DNA of 64,000 nt from UBA1181 sp963626555 (GTDB lineage: Bacteria; Bacteroidota; Bacteroidia; Bacteroidales; Paludibacteraceae), in the NCBI GenBank assembly GCA_963626555.1, contig CAVFXQ010000002.1:1-64000 (forward strand), read 5' to 3'. Position 1 is the first letter of the stretch. Each line of letters starts with the position of its first letter. The notes beneath the pieces are model-generated. The model saw only the letters and a program-made list of their open reading frames with translations, was not told where the DNA came from and searched no databases. Position numbers and translations under genes: made by a program. Below, piece after piece: positions 27,545-36,625 of this stretch.

Positions 27545-28663
27545 TTATTCGTTCTTCAAATCATATTCAAATGAAGCATTGATTGGAAGGGTTACTCCTT
27601 TAACTTCAACTGCAATTTCTAATTTTACAGTAAGATGTTTATTGTCTACGATGTAGGTGAGCGAACTCAATGTGGCTGAATTAACCATTGTGGCCATTGC
27701 TCCGAAATTGCTGGCAACTAATGATTTTACATCGGTTCCTTGGGTGTAGGTTTCTGTCCCATTGTCAGTGGTGAGGGTGAAAGAGAGGGCGTTTTCTTCT
27801 GTGTGGAAGGTTCCCTTCTTATCTCCTGCGACAACGGTGCTGTCAGCGTTGAAGGTTACGGTGTTTCCTAAAATGTTGACAACCTCTCCGATATTGACTC
27901 CTGTCACGCCGAATTGGTTAAGGAATGACGCTGCTTCGGCTCCATTGATGGTTGCGGATGTCTTGCTTTCGTCCATTATCCAAGTGCCAATGATGGTGTT
28001 ATCGTCAGAGTCCGCTTGCAAGTTGTAGACAAATTTTGCAATGATAGGTAAGATCAACTTGGAACTTTCATCGCTTGCGCTTGCTGCTGTACTCTTCAGA
28101 GATTGAAGTGCGTCAATGTCTGCGCTCACCGTTGCGTAAACTAAGATTGTCAAGACATTGTTATCGGCAGTGTATGAGAATGTGTTCAAGGTTGCGCTCA
28201 CTGCGTTAGCCAAGCTCGGATTTTTGGCCGCGATGAGTGTGGAGAGGTCAGCTCCTCCCTTAATAGTGAAATTGCTGGTCTCTGAGATAGGAAAAGTGAC
28301 AGTCAGGTTCTCTACATCTGTTGTGTAGCTGCCTTTTTGCGTCGCAGTATTCACTTTCAAATCTTCTGTGAAGGTTACAATGTCGCCTAAAAGATTTACT
28401 ATGCTGTTGACATTCACATATTTTGAGTAGTCTCCCAAAGCATCTAAAGAAGCGGCCCCATTGATGGTGGTGGAAGACTTTGATTCGTCAAGTATCCATG
28501 TTCCAACGATGTTTCCACCTTTCATCTGCTCTACCTGCTGTGTGTCTCCTTTGTCATTGGAGTTTTTCCCATTGTTGTCATCATCATCTTTGTCGCAAGA
28601 AGAGAAGACAGACATTCCTGCACCTAATAAAAGTGCTAAGGCATAAAATTTAATGTTCTTCAT
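27545..28663 (-). CDS. Probable surface lipoprotein with two tandem beta-rich domains
   Basis: The 372-residue product has a lipobox (VFSSC, Cys23) followed at once by DKDDDDN, a strong match to the acidic surface-export signal of Bacteroidota lipoproteins. The mature part is an internal duplication of about 150 residues. Both halves begin with IVGTWILDESKSS/IIGTWIMDESKTS, continue with VVNILGNTVTF-type segments and end in a strand-rich half. The fold looks lipocalin/calycin-like, but this is an impression. No enzymatic motif is seen. It follows the other acidic lipoprotein gene by 29 bases, so the two may be co-expressed. Confidence 0.75.
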   Translation of the reverse strand: MKNIKFYALALLLGAGMSVFSSCDKDDDDNNGKNSNDKGDTQQVEQMKGGNIVGTWILDESKSSTTINGAASLDALGDYSKYVNVNSIVNLLGDIVTFTEDLKVNTATQKGSYTTDVENLTVTFPISETSNFTIKGGADLSTLIAAKNPSLANAVSATLNTFSYTADNNVLTILVYATVSADIDALQSLKSTAASASDESSKLILPIIAKFVYNLQADSDDNTIIGTWIMDESKTSATINGAEAASFLNQFGVTGVNIGEVVNILGNTVTFNADSTVVAGDKKGTFHTEENALSFTLTTDNGTETYTQGTDVKSLVASNFGAMATMVNSATLSSLTYIVDNKHLTVKLEIAVEVKGVTLPINASFEYDLKNE

Positions 28664-28692
28664 ACTATACCTGTTTTAGTGAATAAATCAGT

Positions 28693-29274
28693 TTATTGTT
28701 TCTTTGGTCCTTCACAGTAGAGTGAGAGAGTTGGCGTGTAAATATCTACTTGGAAACGAAGCTTCCCTTTTTTCGTAACATAACCGCTGACATCAACATC
28801 CGTGGAAATCTCCCCTCCAGCCAAGTCTACATGCACTTTTTTCAACTCGAAGGTGTACCTGTCGTTGCTTGAGTCATATTTCGATGGTATTTTGTCAAAT
28901 ATCAGGTCGCCTAGTTCAATTCCTGTTACGGTTGCATTGTAGAGGGCTAATTTAAATGTTTTATCTGAATTTCCAACAACTGTTACATCAACAGTGTCTC
29001 CTTCGCTCTCCTCTGTTGCTTCTTCATCGGCAGTCAAAAATCCTCTGTAAGTTCCTGAAAGAGTGGTGAAGTCGAATGCGTCATCATCTTTTGTGTCATC
29101 GCTATCGTCATCGTCGTCATTGTCTTCTTCTTCTTGTTTAACGCCATTACGGCGGTTGTCCCCTTTATTGTAAACTTCAAGACTATCGCCATAACTATCG
29201 TCTTCAATACAAGAAGGGAGGTAGGCTGTGAAGCAAAGCAACCCTAATAAAACGTATAAAAATTTTTTGTTCAT
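28693..29274 (-). CDS. Acidic lipoprotein, probably surface exposed
   Basis: The 193-residue product has a lipobox (YLPSC, Cys22) followed by IEDDSYGD. Around residues 49-67 is a highly acidic linker of D and E. The rest is a beta-rich domain with LSGTYRGFLTADEEA and EGDTVDVTVVGNSDKTFKLALYN fragments, suggesting a small barrel. The acidic start fits surface export. The gene begins 18 bases after the DJ-1 gene and precedes the two-domain lipoprotein. The function is unknown. Confidence 0.72.
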   Translation of the reverse strand: MNKKFLYVLLGLLCFTAYLPSCIEDDSYGDSLEVYNKGDNRRNGVKQEEEDNDDDDDSDDTKDDDAFDFTTLSGTYRGFLTADEEATEESEGDTVDVTVVGNSDKTFKLALYNATVTGIELGDLIFDKIPSKYDSSNDRYTFELKKVHVDLAGGEISTDVDVSGYVTKKGKLRFQVDIYTPTLSLYCEGPKKQ

Positions 29275-29292
29275 TTTTTTTAATTTAAAGAT

Positions 29293-29841
29293 TTATTTGT
29301 TGTAGACGATAGCATCGGCTAATTCGTCTGCAAATCTTTTCCCTTTGAGGACTTCCACCAATTTTAATGCGAATTTCATCGCTGCTCCTGCTCCTCTTGC
29401 TGTGATGAATTGGTTGGAAACGACAACAGGATCTTTCAATACGGTTGCTCCTATCAGCTGGTCTTCAAAACCAGGGTAGCAAACCGCTTTCTCTCCATTG
29501 AGAAGTCCAAGGTTGCCGAATACGGATGGTGCGGCACAAATGGCAGCCAACTTGATTTTCTTATCTTCGGCAGAGTCTTGTAAAAGTTCGCAGAGTCCTG
29601 CGTGGGCATCTAAGTTCTTTGTTCCCGGCATTCCTCCTGGAAGGAGCAACATTTCTGCATCGTCAAAATTTGCATCGTCAAACATAATGTCGGCCTTTAA
29701 TGGGATGCCGTGCGAACCGGTAACGGTGAGTTCATCGTTGACGGAGACTAATTTCACTTCTAAACCTGCTCGTCGTAGCATATCGACCGGGACTATGGCT
29801 TCTGTTTCTTCAAATCCATTGGCAAAAAATACGTAAATCAT
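29293..29841 (-). CDS. DJ-1/PfpI-family protein
   Basis: The 182-residue product belongs to the DJ-1/ThiJ/YajL group. The nucleophilic cysteine is Cys102 in AAICAAPSV at the nucleophile elbow, with the partner glutamate in FEETEAI (Glu11/12) and GGMPGTKNL before the cysteine. Members act as glyoxalase/deglycase-like or redox-protective enzymes; the exact reaction cannot be told from sequence. It is cytoplasmic. The gene lies 51 bases after tonB in the same direction, an arrangement I recall in other Bacteroidales. Confidence 0.9.
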   Translation of the reverse strand: MIYVFFANGFEETEAIVPVDMLRRAGLEVKLVSVNDELTVTGSHGIPLKADIMFDDANFDDAEMLLLPGGMPGTKNLDAHAGLCELLQDSAEDKKIKLAAICAAPSVFGNLGLLNGEKAVCYPGFEDQLIGATVLKDPVVVSNQFITARGAGAAMKFALKLVEVLKGKRFADELADAIVYNK

Positions 29842-29892
29842 ATCTTTTTATAGTTTTTATCTGTTGGTATAATCGTTTCTTTTGTTCCTAAG

Positions 29893-30807
29893 TTATTTGA
29901 GAATCAAGTCGTAGGTGATAATTCCTGTTTGCAACTTGTTTTCTTTGATTGCGTTGAATTTTGTTTTCTTCGCTGCAGCCACTGCTGCGTTGATCACTGC
30001 CGCGTTGTCGACGGTTGTGCCCCTGGCTTGCATTTGTGCGTTTGTAACGTTGCCATTCTTATCTACTGTGATGGCAATGACGATTTTCCCTTCTACTTGT
30101 TCTGAGTAGGTTGGTACACCAATCTTTCCTACGGGGCTTCGTCCTGCGAGAGAGAAGGAATTATTGTTCCCCGTGTTGGAGGAGCCTTGAGTGCTGTTGG
30201 AATCTTTATTGCCAAATGGGTTGCCATTCATGCCTGAAGAATTTCCTCCTTTGCCCTTTGAGTTGGCATCTGCGCCGTTGCCTCCTCCGCCTCCCAACAT
30301 TTTGGTGCGTGAGGCTATGGCGGCTGAAATGCTGTCTTGGCGACGTTGTTGCTCCTCTTTTTGTCTCTTCTCTTCTGCCAATCGTTTCCGCTCTGCTTCT
30401 TTCTCTTCTTGTTCTTTCTTTTTCTGTTCTGCCAACTCTTTTTCTTTCTGAATCTCTTCGTCCGTCTTCTTTGACTTCATTTCGACAGACTCTTCCAAGT
30501 CTTGCGTTTGGTAGGCATCTTCGCTTGGTTGAGGCTCTGGTTCTGCCGTGGCAACGTCAGCTAACTCCTGCGCTATTTCAGAGGCAGGGGTTGGCTCGAA
30601 GAGATCCTCTCCTCCCATCATTTCCATACCCATCATCACTTCAAGGCCCTCTTCTGTTTGTGGAACGTCTCTCCGAAGATAGGTGTTGAGTAGAATAAGC
30701 AGAATGGCAAGCGAAATGATAGTCGTGCCTATCGTGGCTACCACTCTCGCCTGCTGATACTTGTTTAAACTAAGATATTTCTTAAAAAATTTCTTCAGAA
30801 AATTCAT
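29893..30807 (-). CDS. tonB: TonB-family energy transducer
   Basis: The 304-residue protein has a single N-terminal transmembrane helix (about residues 24-43). A periplasmic region includes a charged segment of about 45 residues rich in K, E and Q (about 113-158), then a glycine/asparagine/serine linker. The C-terminal domain, GKIVIAITVDKNGNVTNAQ and KKTKFNA, is of the TonB type. The long charged segment also recalls TolA, but the exbB-exbD context favours TonB. It couples the proton-driven ExbBD motor to outer-membrane receptors such as those encoded at 15970-21387. Confidence 0.88.
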   Translation of the reverse strand: MNFLKKFFKKYLSLNKYQQARVVATIGTTIISLAILLILLNTYLRRDVPQTEEGLEVMMGMEMMGGEDLFEPTPASEIAQELADVATAEPEPQPSEDAYQTQDLEESVEMKSKKTDEEIQKEKELAEQKKKEQEEKEAERKRLAEEKRQKEEQQRRQDSISAAIASRTKMLGGGGGNGADANSKGKGGNSSGMNGNPFGNKDSNSTQGSSNTGNNNSFSLAGRSPVGKIGVPTYSEQVEGKIVIAITVDKNGNVTNAQMQARGTTVDNAAVINAAVAAAKKTKFNAIKENKLQTGIITYDLILK

Positions 30808-30816
30808 CTGCTAAAA

Positions 30817-31230
30817 TCATTTGTCCATCGGACGTGTTGCTATGACCAACTTGAATTTGTTCTTGTTGGCTATGTTCAGCACTTTCACTACTTCGCCGTA
30901 GGGTATCGTCTCATCGGCATAGAGGGCTACATACATTTCGGGTTCTTCGCTTTCAATGTGTAGCAGGAATGGTTCTATCTCGTCAAACGAAACCTGCCTC
31001 TCGGTGTCTGCACCGAATGCCACATAATAGTTCAAATCCTTGTCGATCGTTACTCGGGTTAATGGCTTGGCCGAGGTTTGTGTCGAACTTTGTGGAAGCA
31101 TTAGTTTGATGGCGTTGGGATGAACCACCGACGAGGTGAGCATGAAAAATATGAGTAGCAGAAAGATGATGTCTGTCATTGACGACATACTAAAAGTTGC
31201 TTCTGCCTTGTTTCTTCTCTTCAATGCCAT
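30817..31230 (-). CDS. exbD: ExbD/TolR-family motor protein
   Basis: The 137-residue protein has one N-terminal membrane helix (SSMTDIIFLLLIFFMLTSSVV). It carries the essential Asp of the family in the MTDI motif (Asp19) and a small periplasmic domain. Together with ExbB it forms the proton-conducting stator that drives TonB. It lies between exbB and tonB with 9-11-base gaps. Only one exbD is present; many Bacteroidota have two. Confidence 0.93.
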   Translation of the reverse strand: MALKRRNKAEATFSMSSMTDIIFLLLIFFMLTSSVVHPNAIKLMLPQSSTQTSAKPLTRVTIDKDLNYYVAFGADTERQVSFDEIEPFLLHIESEEPEMYVALYADETIPYGEVVKVLNIANKNKFKLVIATRPMDK

Positions 31231-31241
31231 ATCTGCAAGTT

Positions 31242-31901
31242 TTAGTTGGCTGGTTCATTGAGAATATCCATAAACTCAACGGTGCGCGCCTCCATGTTGT
31301 TCACTACTTCATCTACTTTTGAGGTCAAGTAGTTGTAGGCAAAAAATGCGATGATCCCGACAATCAATCCGCCAACAGTGGTTACCATCGCAACATAGAT
31401 TCCGTCTGCTAATGTGGTGACATCGACATTGTTGCCAGCATTCGCCATGTTGAAGAATGCCTCTATCATTCCGGCTACCGTACCGAGGAATCCGATCATT
31501 GGTCCGCCTCCTGCTGTTGTGGCAAGTAATGACAATCCTCGCTCCAACTTTCCGATCTCAATATTTCCAACGTTTTCAATGGAAACCATAATGTCGTTCA
31601 TCGGGCGCCCTAAACGAGTGATCCCCTTTTCTATCATACGAGAGTAAGGAGTGTCGGTGTTCTTACAGAGCGTGAGGGCCGCATCTATCTTCCCTTCGTT
31701 GATGTAGTCTTTGATCTTATCCATAAACGTAGGATCTTTGACCGCTGCCTTGCGAATAACAAGCAACCGTTCAATGAAAATGTAAATTGCTAAAATAAGG
31801 AGCAACGCAAGTGGAATCATAATCCATCCTCCCTTGACAGCCATCTCAAATAGGTTGAGGCTTGCCTCTTCTGTTGCAGTCTCTGCTTGTAGTAATATCA
31901 T
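31242..31901 (-). CDS. exbB: ExbB/TolQ/MotA-family proton channel
   Basis: The 219-residue inner-membrane protein has three helices: one near residues 30-47 and two in the C-terminal half (GGGPMIGFLGTVAGMIEAF and YVAMVTTVGGLIVGIIAFFAYNYL). The conserved threonines and glycines of the MotA/TolQ/ExbB family are visible there. The large cytoplasmic loop lies between helices 1 and 2. It is the first gene of exbB-exbD-tonB and starts 57 bases after ribBA in the same direction. Confidence 0.93.
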   Translation of the reverse strand: MILLQAETATEEASLNLFEMAVKGGWIMIPLALLLILAIYIFIERLLVIRKAAVKDPTFMDKIKDYINEGKIDAALTLCKNTDTPYSRMIEKGITRLGRPMNDIMVSIENVGNIEIGKLERGLSLLATTAGGGPMIGFLGTVAGMIEAFFNMANAGNNVDVTTLADGIYVAMVTTVGGLIVGIIAFFAYNYLTSKVDEVVNNMEARTVEFMDILNEPAN

Positions 31902-31958
31902 ATCTGTATTGATTAATTTTACTTGCTAATATAGTCAAATAAACACAGTTGTATAAAT

Positions 31959-33179
31959 TTATTTTTCGCTGATATGGATGTCGTGTCCCATACGTTCTTT
32001 CTTCGTTAGAATATAACGGAGATTGTACTTGTTAGGCTTAATCTCTATTGGAACATTTTCGACGATCTCCAATCCGTAACTCTCTAACCCGATTCTTTTG
32101 GTCGGGTTGTTTGTCATCAGCCTCATTTTTGACACACCTAATTCGCGGAGAATCTGCGCGCCTACGCCGTAGTCTCTCTCATCGGCCTGAAATCCTAAGT
32201 GAATGTTGGCATCTACTGTGTCCAATCCGTCTTCTTCTTGCAGTTTGTATGCTTTGATTTTGTTCATCAAGCCAATGCCTCGACCTTCCTGGTTCATATA
32301 GACAACTACGCCTTTGCCTTCTTTCTCTATTCTGCGAAGCGATTCAGCCAACTGCTCGCCACACTCGCATCTGAGAGACCCGAAAATATCGCCTGTCGCA
32401 CATGACGAATGTACGCGTACGAGGATAGGTTCTTCTCTTTTCCATTCTCCCTTGGTGATGGCTACATGTTCTAATCCGTTCGACTTTTGACGAAAAGGGG
32501 TCAACATAAAGTCACCGTACTTGGTTGGAAGATGTACGGTTTCTCCGCGTTCAACTAAGGATTCTTGTTGCAGTCTGTATGAAATGAGGTCTCGAATTGT
32601 GATGATCTTGATACCGTATTTTTTTGATCTTTCGATGAGCTGTGGCATACGTGCCATCGTTCCGTCCTCGTTCATAATTTCTATGAGAGCTGCCGCTGGG
32701 TGAAGTCCTGCCAAACGTGCTAAATCAATGGCGGCCTCGGTGTGTCCTGCTCTTCTCAAAACGCCTTTGTCTTGTGCGTACAATGGATTAATATGTCCAG
32801 GACGACCGAATGTCTCGGGTGTTGATTGTGGGTCGGCGAGTGCTTTTATCGTTGCGGCTCGGTCGTGTGTGGAAACACCTGTTGTGCAACCATCCAACTT
32901 GTCTACGGTTACGGTGAATGGTGTGCCTAACATCGAGGTGTTGTTTATTACCTGTTTGTCCAACTTCAACTCTTCGCAACGCGACAGGGTGATAGGGGCG
33001 CAAAGTACACCTCGGCCCTCTTTCAGCATAAAGTTAATTTTTTCTTCGTTGATGAGTTCCGCTGCTGTGATGAAGTCTCCTTCGTTCTCTCTGTCCTCAT
33101 CGTCTACAACGATTAAAAATTTTCCTTGTTTGAAGTCTTCTATGGCTTCCTCGATGGTATTTAACTTGTAGTCTGACAT
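31959..33179 (-). CDS. ribBA: Bifunctional DHBP synthase / GTP cyclohydrolase II
   Basis: The 406-residue protein catalyses two entry reactions of riboflavin synthesis. The N-terminal half makes 3,4-dihydroxy-2-butanone-4-phosphate from ribulose-5-phosphate and shows DDEDRENEGDF (about residues 26-36) and the GHTEAAIDLARLAG segment. The C-terminal half opens GTP; zinc ligands are in SSCATGDIFGSLRCECGEQ, and MNQEGRGIGL is the nucleotide motif. No FMN riboswitch fits in the 68-base gap upstream, so it is probably read from the LptF/G gene promoter or a small local one. Confidence 0.96.
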   Translation of the reverse strand: MSDYKLNTIEEAIEDFKQGKFLIVVDDEDRENEGDFITAAELINEEKINFMLKEGRGVLCAPITLSRCEELKLDKQVINNTSMLGTPFTVTVDKLDGCTTGVSTHDRAATIKALADPQSTPETFGRPGHINPLYAQDKGVLRRAGHTEAAIDLARLAGLHPAAALIEIMNEDGTMARMPQLIERSKKYGIKIITIRDLISYRLQQESLVERGETVHLPTKYGDFMLTPFRQKSNGLEHVAITKGEWKREEPILVRVHSSCATGDIFGSLRCECGEQLAESLRRIEKEGKGVVVYMNQEGRGIGLMNKIKAYKLQEEDGLDTVDANIHLGFQADERDYGVGAQILRELGVSKMRLMTNNPTKRIGLESYGLEIVENVPIEIKPNKYNLRYILTKKERMGHDIHISEK

Positions 33180-33247
33180 CGCTTTATCCTTATTCTGTTT
33201 TTTGTTTATTGCCTATTATGGCTTGTTGTAACTTTTCTTATTTATCA

Positions 33248-34816
33248 TTACGAATTTTCCTTGCTTTTATTGTCCTCCTCGTTGTGTGCTTCTATGGGCT
33301 GCGTTTTGTAGAACTTATTTTGCAAATTTCTTCGTATTTGAAGTATGAATGACTTAAATTGATTCCAAAGTATTTTGGGCGATTTGAGTTCGATTGTACG
33401 GTCTGTAGCCGCCATATAGGTGAGAAAGACTCCCAAAGGGAATAGAACGAAAGAACTTAGCCAAATTCCTTGCCATACATACCAGACGCCTTCTCGTGCC
33501 ATCTTATACCCTGTGTTGTCGATGATATAGTAGATGATGAATAATATCACGGATACCACGACGGGCAAGCCCAATCCACCTTTTCGGATAATCGCTCCTA
33601 AAGGTGCTCCAATCAAAAAAAACAGAATGCATGCGAACGACAACGTGAATTTGCGGTGTCTCTCAATGTCGAATCTGTGTATTCTTCTCGTGTCTCCCTC
33701 TTTCTGTCCGTGGATGAACGGCAAATCCATCCTCATACGATCGGATGACTTTATAGCACGGTCTAAAATGTTCACTTGCACGGAGAGTGGATATTGGGAG
33801 AGCAACTCTTTTAGAGTATAGTCTATTGGCACCATCGTTGTACTATCGTTGGATGCTTTCCTTTTCGCTTTTAAACTATCTTTTTTACTGTTCTCAATCG
33901 TATTCATTCCAGTTGCCCCTCGTTCAAAGAAGTGTCGTTGGTAAAGTCCATATTCTTTCTGACTAATACTGTCGGAGTGTTGCTGCATAGAGTCAATGAA
34001 GACGGTCAACTCGTTTAGGTTCTTTCCCATATAACGGTTAGACAAGACTGATTCGTCCATTTTGTTGAAGTTGGCGTCAAACTCAATCAGCACCTCCTTG
34101 TAACTGAATGTTTCGCGTCTGTATGGCACATTTCGTGTCGCTCCTCCTTGCTTTTTGAGGTTCTCAAACGATTCTCCGTTGTAAAGCTCTAAAATAAGAC
34201 TTTGTTTGTCGCTTGCCACTTTGAGGCGAGCTGAGTCGGCCGCCATCACTACTGAGTTGTCAAATCCTTTTGAAAAATCATATATCATCATGTTTTTCAA
34301 CAACTTAGTCTTTCTGTCTTTCTCTTTTACAAAGATATGGTAACCGTCAATTCCGTTGTAGAATGAACCTTCTGGAATCTCCACTTCAGGTGATTTTTGC
34401 CTCATAGAATAGAGCAACGTCCATAGTTTGGTCTGTATGACTGGCATCGCCATATTGGAGTAGAAAAATGCGCCGACGCTAATAATCGACAAGAAAACGA
34501 TGTAGGGGCGCATGATACGAAACAGTGAAATTCCGGCGGCTTTCATCGCTAATAACTCTAAATTCTCACCCATGTTTCCAAATGTAATGAGCGAGGAGAG
34601 TAAAATTGCTAATGGAAGTGCCATAGAAAAAAGAGACAGCGCCGCATAAAAGAAGAACTCTAATAAAACACTGACTTCCAATCCTTTACCAACCATTTCG
34701 TCTACATATTTCCATAAAAATTGCATCAAAACGACAAACAAACAGACAAGGAACGTAGCAAAGAATGTCCCAAGGTAACTCTTGATGAGGTAAGAATATA
34801 ATCGCTTGATATGCAT
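33248..34816 (-). CDS. LptF/LptG-family LPS-export permease
   Basis: The 522-residue inner-membrane protein has three N-terminal helices (YLGTFFATFLVCLFVVLMQFLW onward), a periplasmic beta-jellyroll region and three C-terminal helices (FACILFFLIGAPLGAIIRKGGLG). This is the YjgP/YjgQ family fold that forms the LptB2FG transporter. It would pull lipopolysaccharide from the inner membrane into the Lpt bridge. It is longer than E. coli LptF (366) because of a larger periplasmic insert, as is common in Bacteroidota. The second permease partner and LptB are not in the window. Confidence 0.9.
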   Translation of the reverse strand: MHIKRLYSYLIKSYLGTFFATFLVCLFVVLMQFLWKYVDEMVGKGLEVSVLLEFFFYAALSLFSMALPLAILLSSLITFGNMGENLELLAMKAAGISLFRIMRPYIVFLSIISVGAFFYSNMAMPVIQTKLWTLLYSMRQKSPEVEIPEGSFYNGIDGYHIFVKEKDRKTKLLKNMMIYDFSKGFDNSVVMAADSARLKVASDKQSLILELYNGESFENLKKQGGATRNVPYRRETFSYKEVLIEFDANFNKMDESVLSNRYMGKNLNELTVFIDSMQQHSDSISQKEYGLYQRHFFERGATGMNTIENSKKDSLKAKRKASNDSTTMVPIDYTLKELLSQYPLSVQVNILDRAIKSSDRMRMDLPFIHGQKEGDTRRIHRFDIERHRKFTLSFACILFFLIGAPLGAIIRKGGLGLPVVVSVILFIIYYIIDNTGYKMAREGVWYVWQGIWLSSFVLFPLGVFLTYMAATDRTIELKSPKILWNQFKSFILQIRRNLQNKFYKTQPIEAHNEEDNKSKENS

Positions 34817-34872
34817 TTCTTATGGAAAATGATAAGGCAAAAAATACTTGACCGCAAATTTAACTCTTTTTA

Positions 34873-35256
34873 TTAAATTCCGAACGATTTACGCATTGTT
34901 TCAATCTTAATATTCCACCAGTTGGTTAATCCTGCCATGTCTTCGCTAGATTCGCTGTAGTCTGTGACTCGTAGTATAACGGACTGTGAAATTTCAGAAA
35001 TTGAAAATTGGATGTCAAAATAGTAGTTTGTCCCCTCGTCTTCTTCCCATCTGAATCGAATGTTTTTCTTGTTATTTTGACCAATCAGTTTGGCTTTCCC
35101 TACTGAGTCGCCCCAATGAAAAGTGTACTCGTCATCGCTACATTCCACATAGTCAGCGAACCATCTTGACAGACCTTCCGTGGTGCTGATGACTTTCCAA
35201 AATGCGGACATTGAAATCGTCCCCAAAACGTATTCTATTTGAAAAATATCTTTCAT
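34873..35256 (-). CDS. START-like (SRPBCC/AHSA1-type) domain protein
   Basis: The 127-residue cytoplasmic protein matches the START-like helix-grip fold. TEGLSRWFADYVECSDD, FHWGDSVGKAKLIGQN, FRWEEDEGTNYYFDIQF and the C-terminal helix with LTNWWNIKIETMRKSFG are seen in order. Such domains bind hydrophobic ligands or act as co-chaperone modules. It is the first gene of the minus-strand run that continues with the LptF/G permease. No specific role can be given. Confidence 0.8.
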   Translation of the reverse strand: MKDIFQIEYVLGTISMSAFWKVISTTEGLSRWFADYVECSDDEYTFHWGDSVGKAKLIGQNNKKNIRFRWEEDEGTNYYFDIQFSISEISQSVILRVTDYSESSEDMAGLTNWWNIKIETMRKSFGI

Positions 35257-35364
35257 AACGAACTAAAATTTAAATTTAAAAAATCTCACCTATAAAATCC
35301 GATGTTGCAATTTAGATAATTAAATTTTAAAAACCAAAAATGACTTTCATTTATCTCTTCTTCT

Positions 35365-35398
35365 TTTGTCCTCATTCATCGTTAAAAGCGTATTTTTG
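35365..35398 (+). promoter_or_regulatory. Promoter of the glycosyltransferase gene
   Basis: TTTG (35365-35368), a 22-nt spacer and TATTTTTG (35391-35398) fit the Bacteroidota consensus, 17 bases before the ATG at 35416. The spacer is slightly long. Confidence 0.55.
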
Positions 35399-35415
35399 TA
35401 CAAAAGTTTCGATTT

Positions 35416-36540
35416 ATGAAAATTGTTTTATTAGGTACTGCCTATCCATATCGGGGGGGGCTCGCTAATCTAAACGAACGTCTCTCCCTTCAATTCCAAA
35501 ACGAGGGCAACGAGACAGAGATAGTCACGTTTACACTCCAATATCCGAATTTTCTTTTCCCTGGGAAAACGCAATACTCGGATAGTCCCGCTCCTAAGAA
35601 CTTGAAGATTACGAGAATGGTTTCTTCTGTCAATCCTTTTAACTGGATTTCCGTTGGATTGAAGATTAAAAAGATGGCTCCCGATTACCTTGTTATTCCG
35701 TTTTGGCTCCCGTTTATGTCTCCCTGCTTCGGTACGATCGCTCGGATTGCTCGTAGTAACAAACACACACGGGTGGTCTCTATTGTGCATAACATTATTC
35801 CTCATGAGAAGAGAATAGGAGACAATATGTTCGCTTCGTATTTTGTTGGTTCTACGGATGGTTTTGTGACAATGTCAAAATCGGTTTTGGCGGATTTGGA
35901 TTTGTTTGATAATAGAAAGGCTAAGAAATTCTGCCGTCATCCTCTTTATGATAATTTCGGTTTGCCAGTCTCTCGTGAAGAGGCTGCTCGAAAATTGAAT
36001 TTAGATCCTAATTTCTCGTATCTTCTTTTCTTCGGATTGATTCGCGACTACAAGGGGTTGGATTGGATGTTGAAGGCTTTTGCTGATAGCCGAATTGACA
36101 AATCTAAAGTAAAACTGTTGGTGGCAGGTGAGTTTTATAATAATGGAGAACAATACAAGGAAATTGAGAAGGAATTAAAATTGGATGGTTCTGTGGTATG
36201 GAATACGGATTTCGTGCCAGACGAGGAGGTTCGCTATTATTTCAGTTTAGCAGATTTGGTGGTTCAACCCTACAAATCGGCAACGCAGAGTGGCGTTACT
36301 CAAGTGGCTTACCATTTTGAAAAGCCAATGTTGGTGACCAATGTAGGTGGCTTAGCTGAGAATGTGCCTGACGGCAAGGTGGGCTATGTGGTAGAACCAG
36401 ATCCGACGTCGGTGGCGGAGGCTGTTGTTCGTTTTTTGAATGATCGTCCTAATTTTACAGAAGGAATTCAAGAAGAAAAGAAAAAATATTCGTGGACGAA
36501 TTTAACATCTGCTCTGATTGAGGTGGGAAGGAACAAGTAG
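35416..36540 (+). CDS. GT4-type glycosyltransferase
   Basis: The 374-residue protein has two Rossmann-like halves (GT-B fold). The N-terminal half has LLGTAYPYRGGLANLNERLS. The C-terminal half has LLFFGLIRDYKGLDWMLKAF and a donor-binding region with PYKSATQSGVTQVAYHFEKP, typical of group 1 (GT4) transferases. It probably transfers a nucleotide sugar onto a lipid or polysaccharide intermediate at the membrane. It stands alone on the plus strand with its own promoter and terminator, so the pathway (LPS or exopolysaccharide) is not shown by context. Confidence 0.87.
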   Translation: MKIVLLGTAYPYRGGLANLNERLSLQFQNEGNETEIVTFTLQYPNFLFPGKTQYSDSPAPKNLKITRMVSSVNPFNWISVGLKIKKMAPDYLVIPFWLPFMSPCFGTIARIARSNKHTRVVSIVHNIIPHEKRIGDNMFASYFVGSTDGFVTMSKSVLADLDLFDNRKAKKFCRHPLYDNFGLPVSREEAARKLNLDPNFSYLLFFGLIRDYKGLDWMLKAFADSRIDKSKVKLLVAGEFYNNGEQYKEIEKELKLDGSVVWNTDFVPDEEVRYYFSLADLVVQPYKSATQSGVTQVAYHFEKPMLVTNVGGLAENVPDGKVGYVVEPDPTSVAEAVVRFLNDRPNFTEGIQEEKKKYSWTNLTSALIEVGRNK

Positions 36541-36569
36541 CGTCACAAAAATATATTATTCCCTAATGA

Positions 36570-36600
36570 AAAAGCCCGATTGGTTATCTCGGGCTTTTTT
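36570..36600. terminator. Terminator between the glycosyltransferase and trpS
   Basis: An inverted repeat (aaaagcccga / tcgggctttt) with a 9-nt loop and a T run lies between two convergent genes. It can terminate both. Confidence 0.85.
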
Positions 36601-36625
36601 CATGTTGTAATTTGTTCTGTCTTAG

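Noticed and set aside
30111..30689. Plus-strand open frame (192 codons)
   Set aside because: It is antisense to tonB and rich in residues forced by the lysine and glutamate codons of the other strand.
33180..33247. FMN riboswitch before ribBA
   Set aside because: The gap is only 68 bases and contains no recognisable RFN-element sequence.
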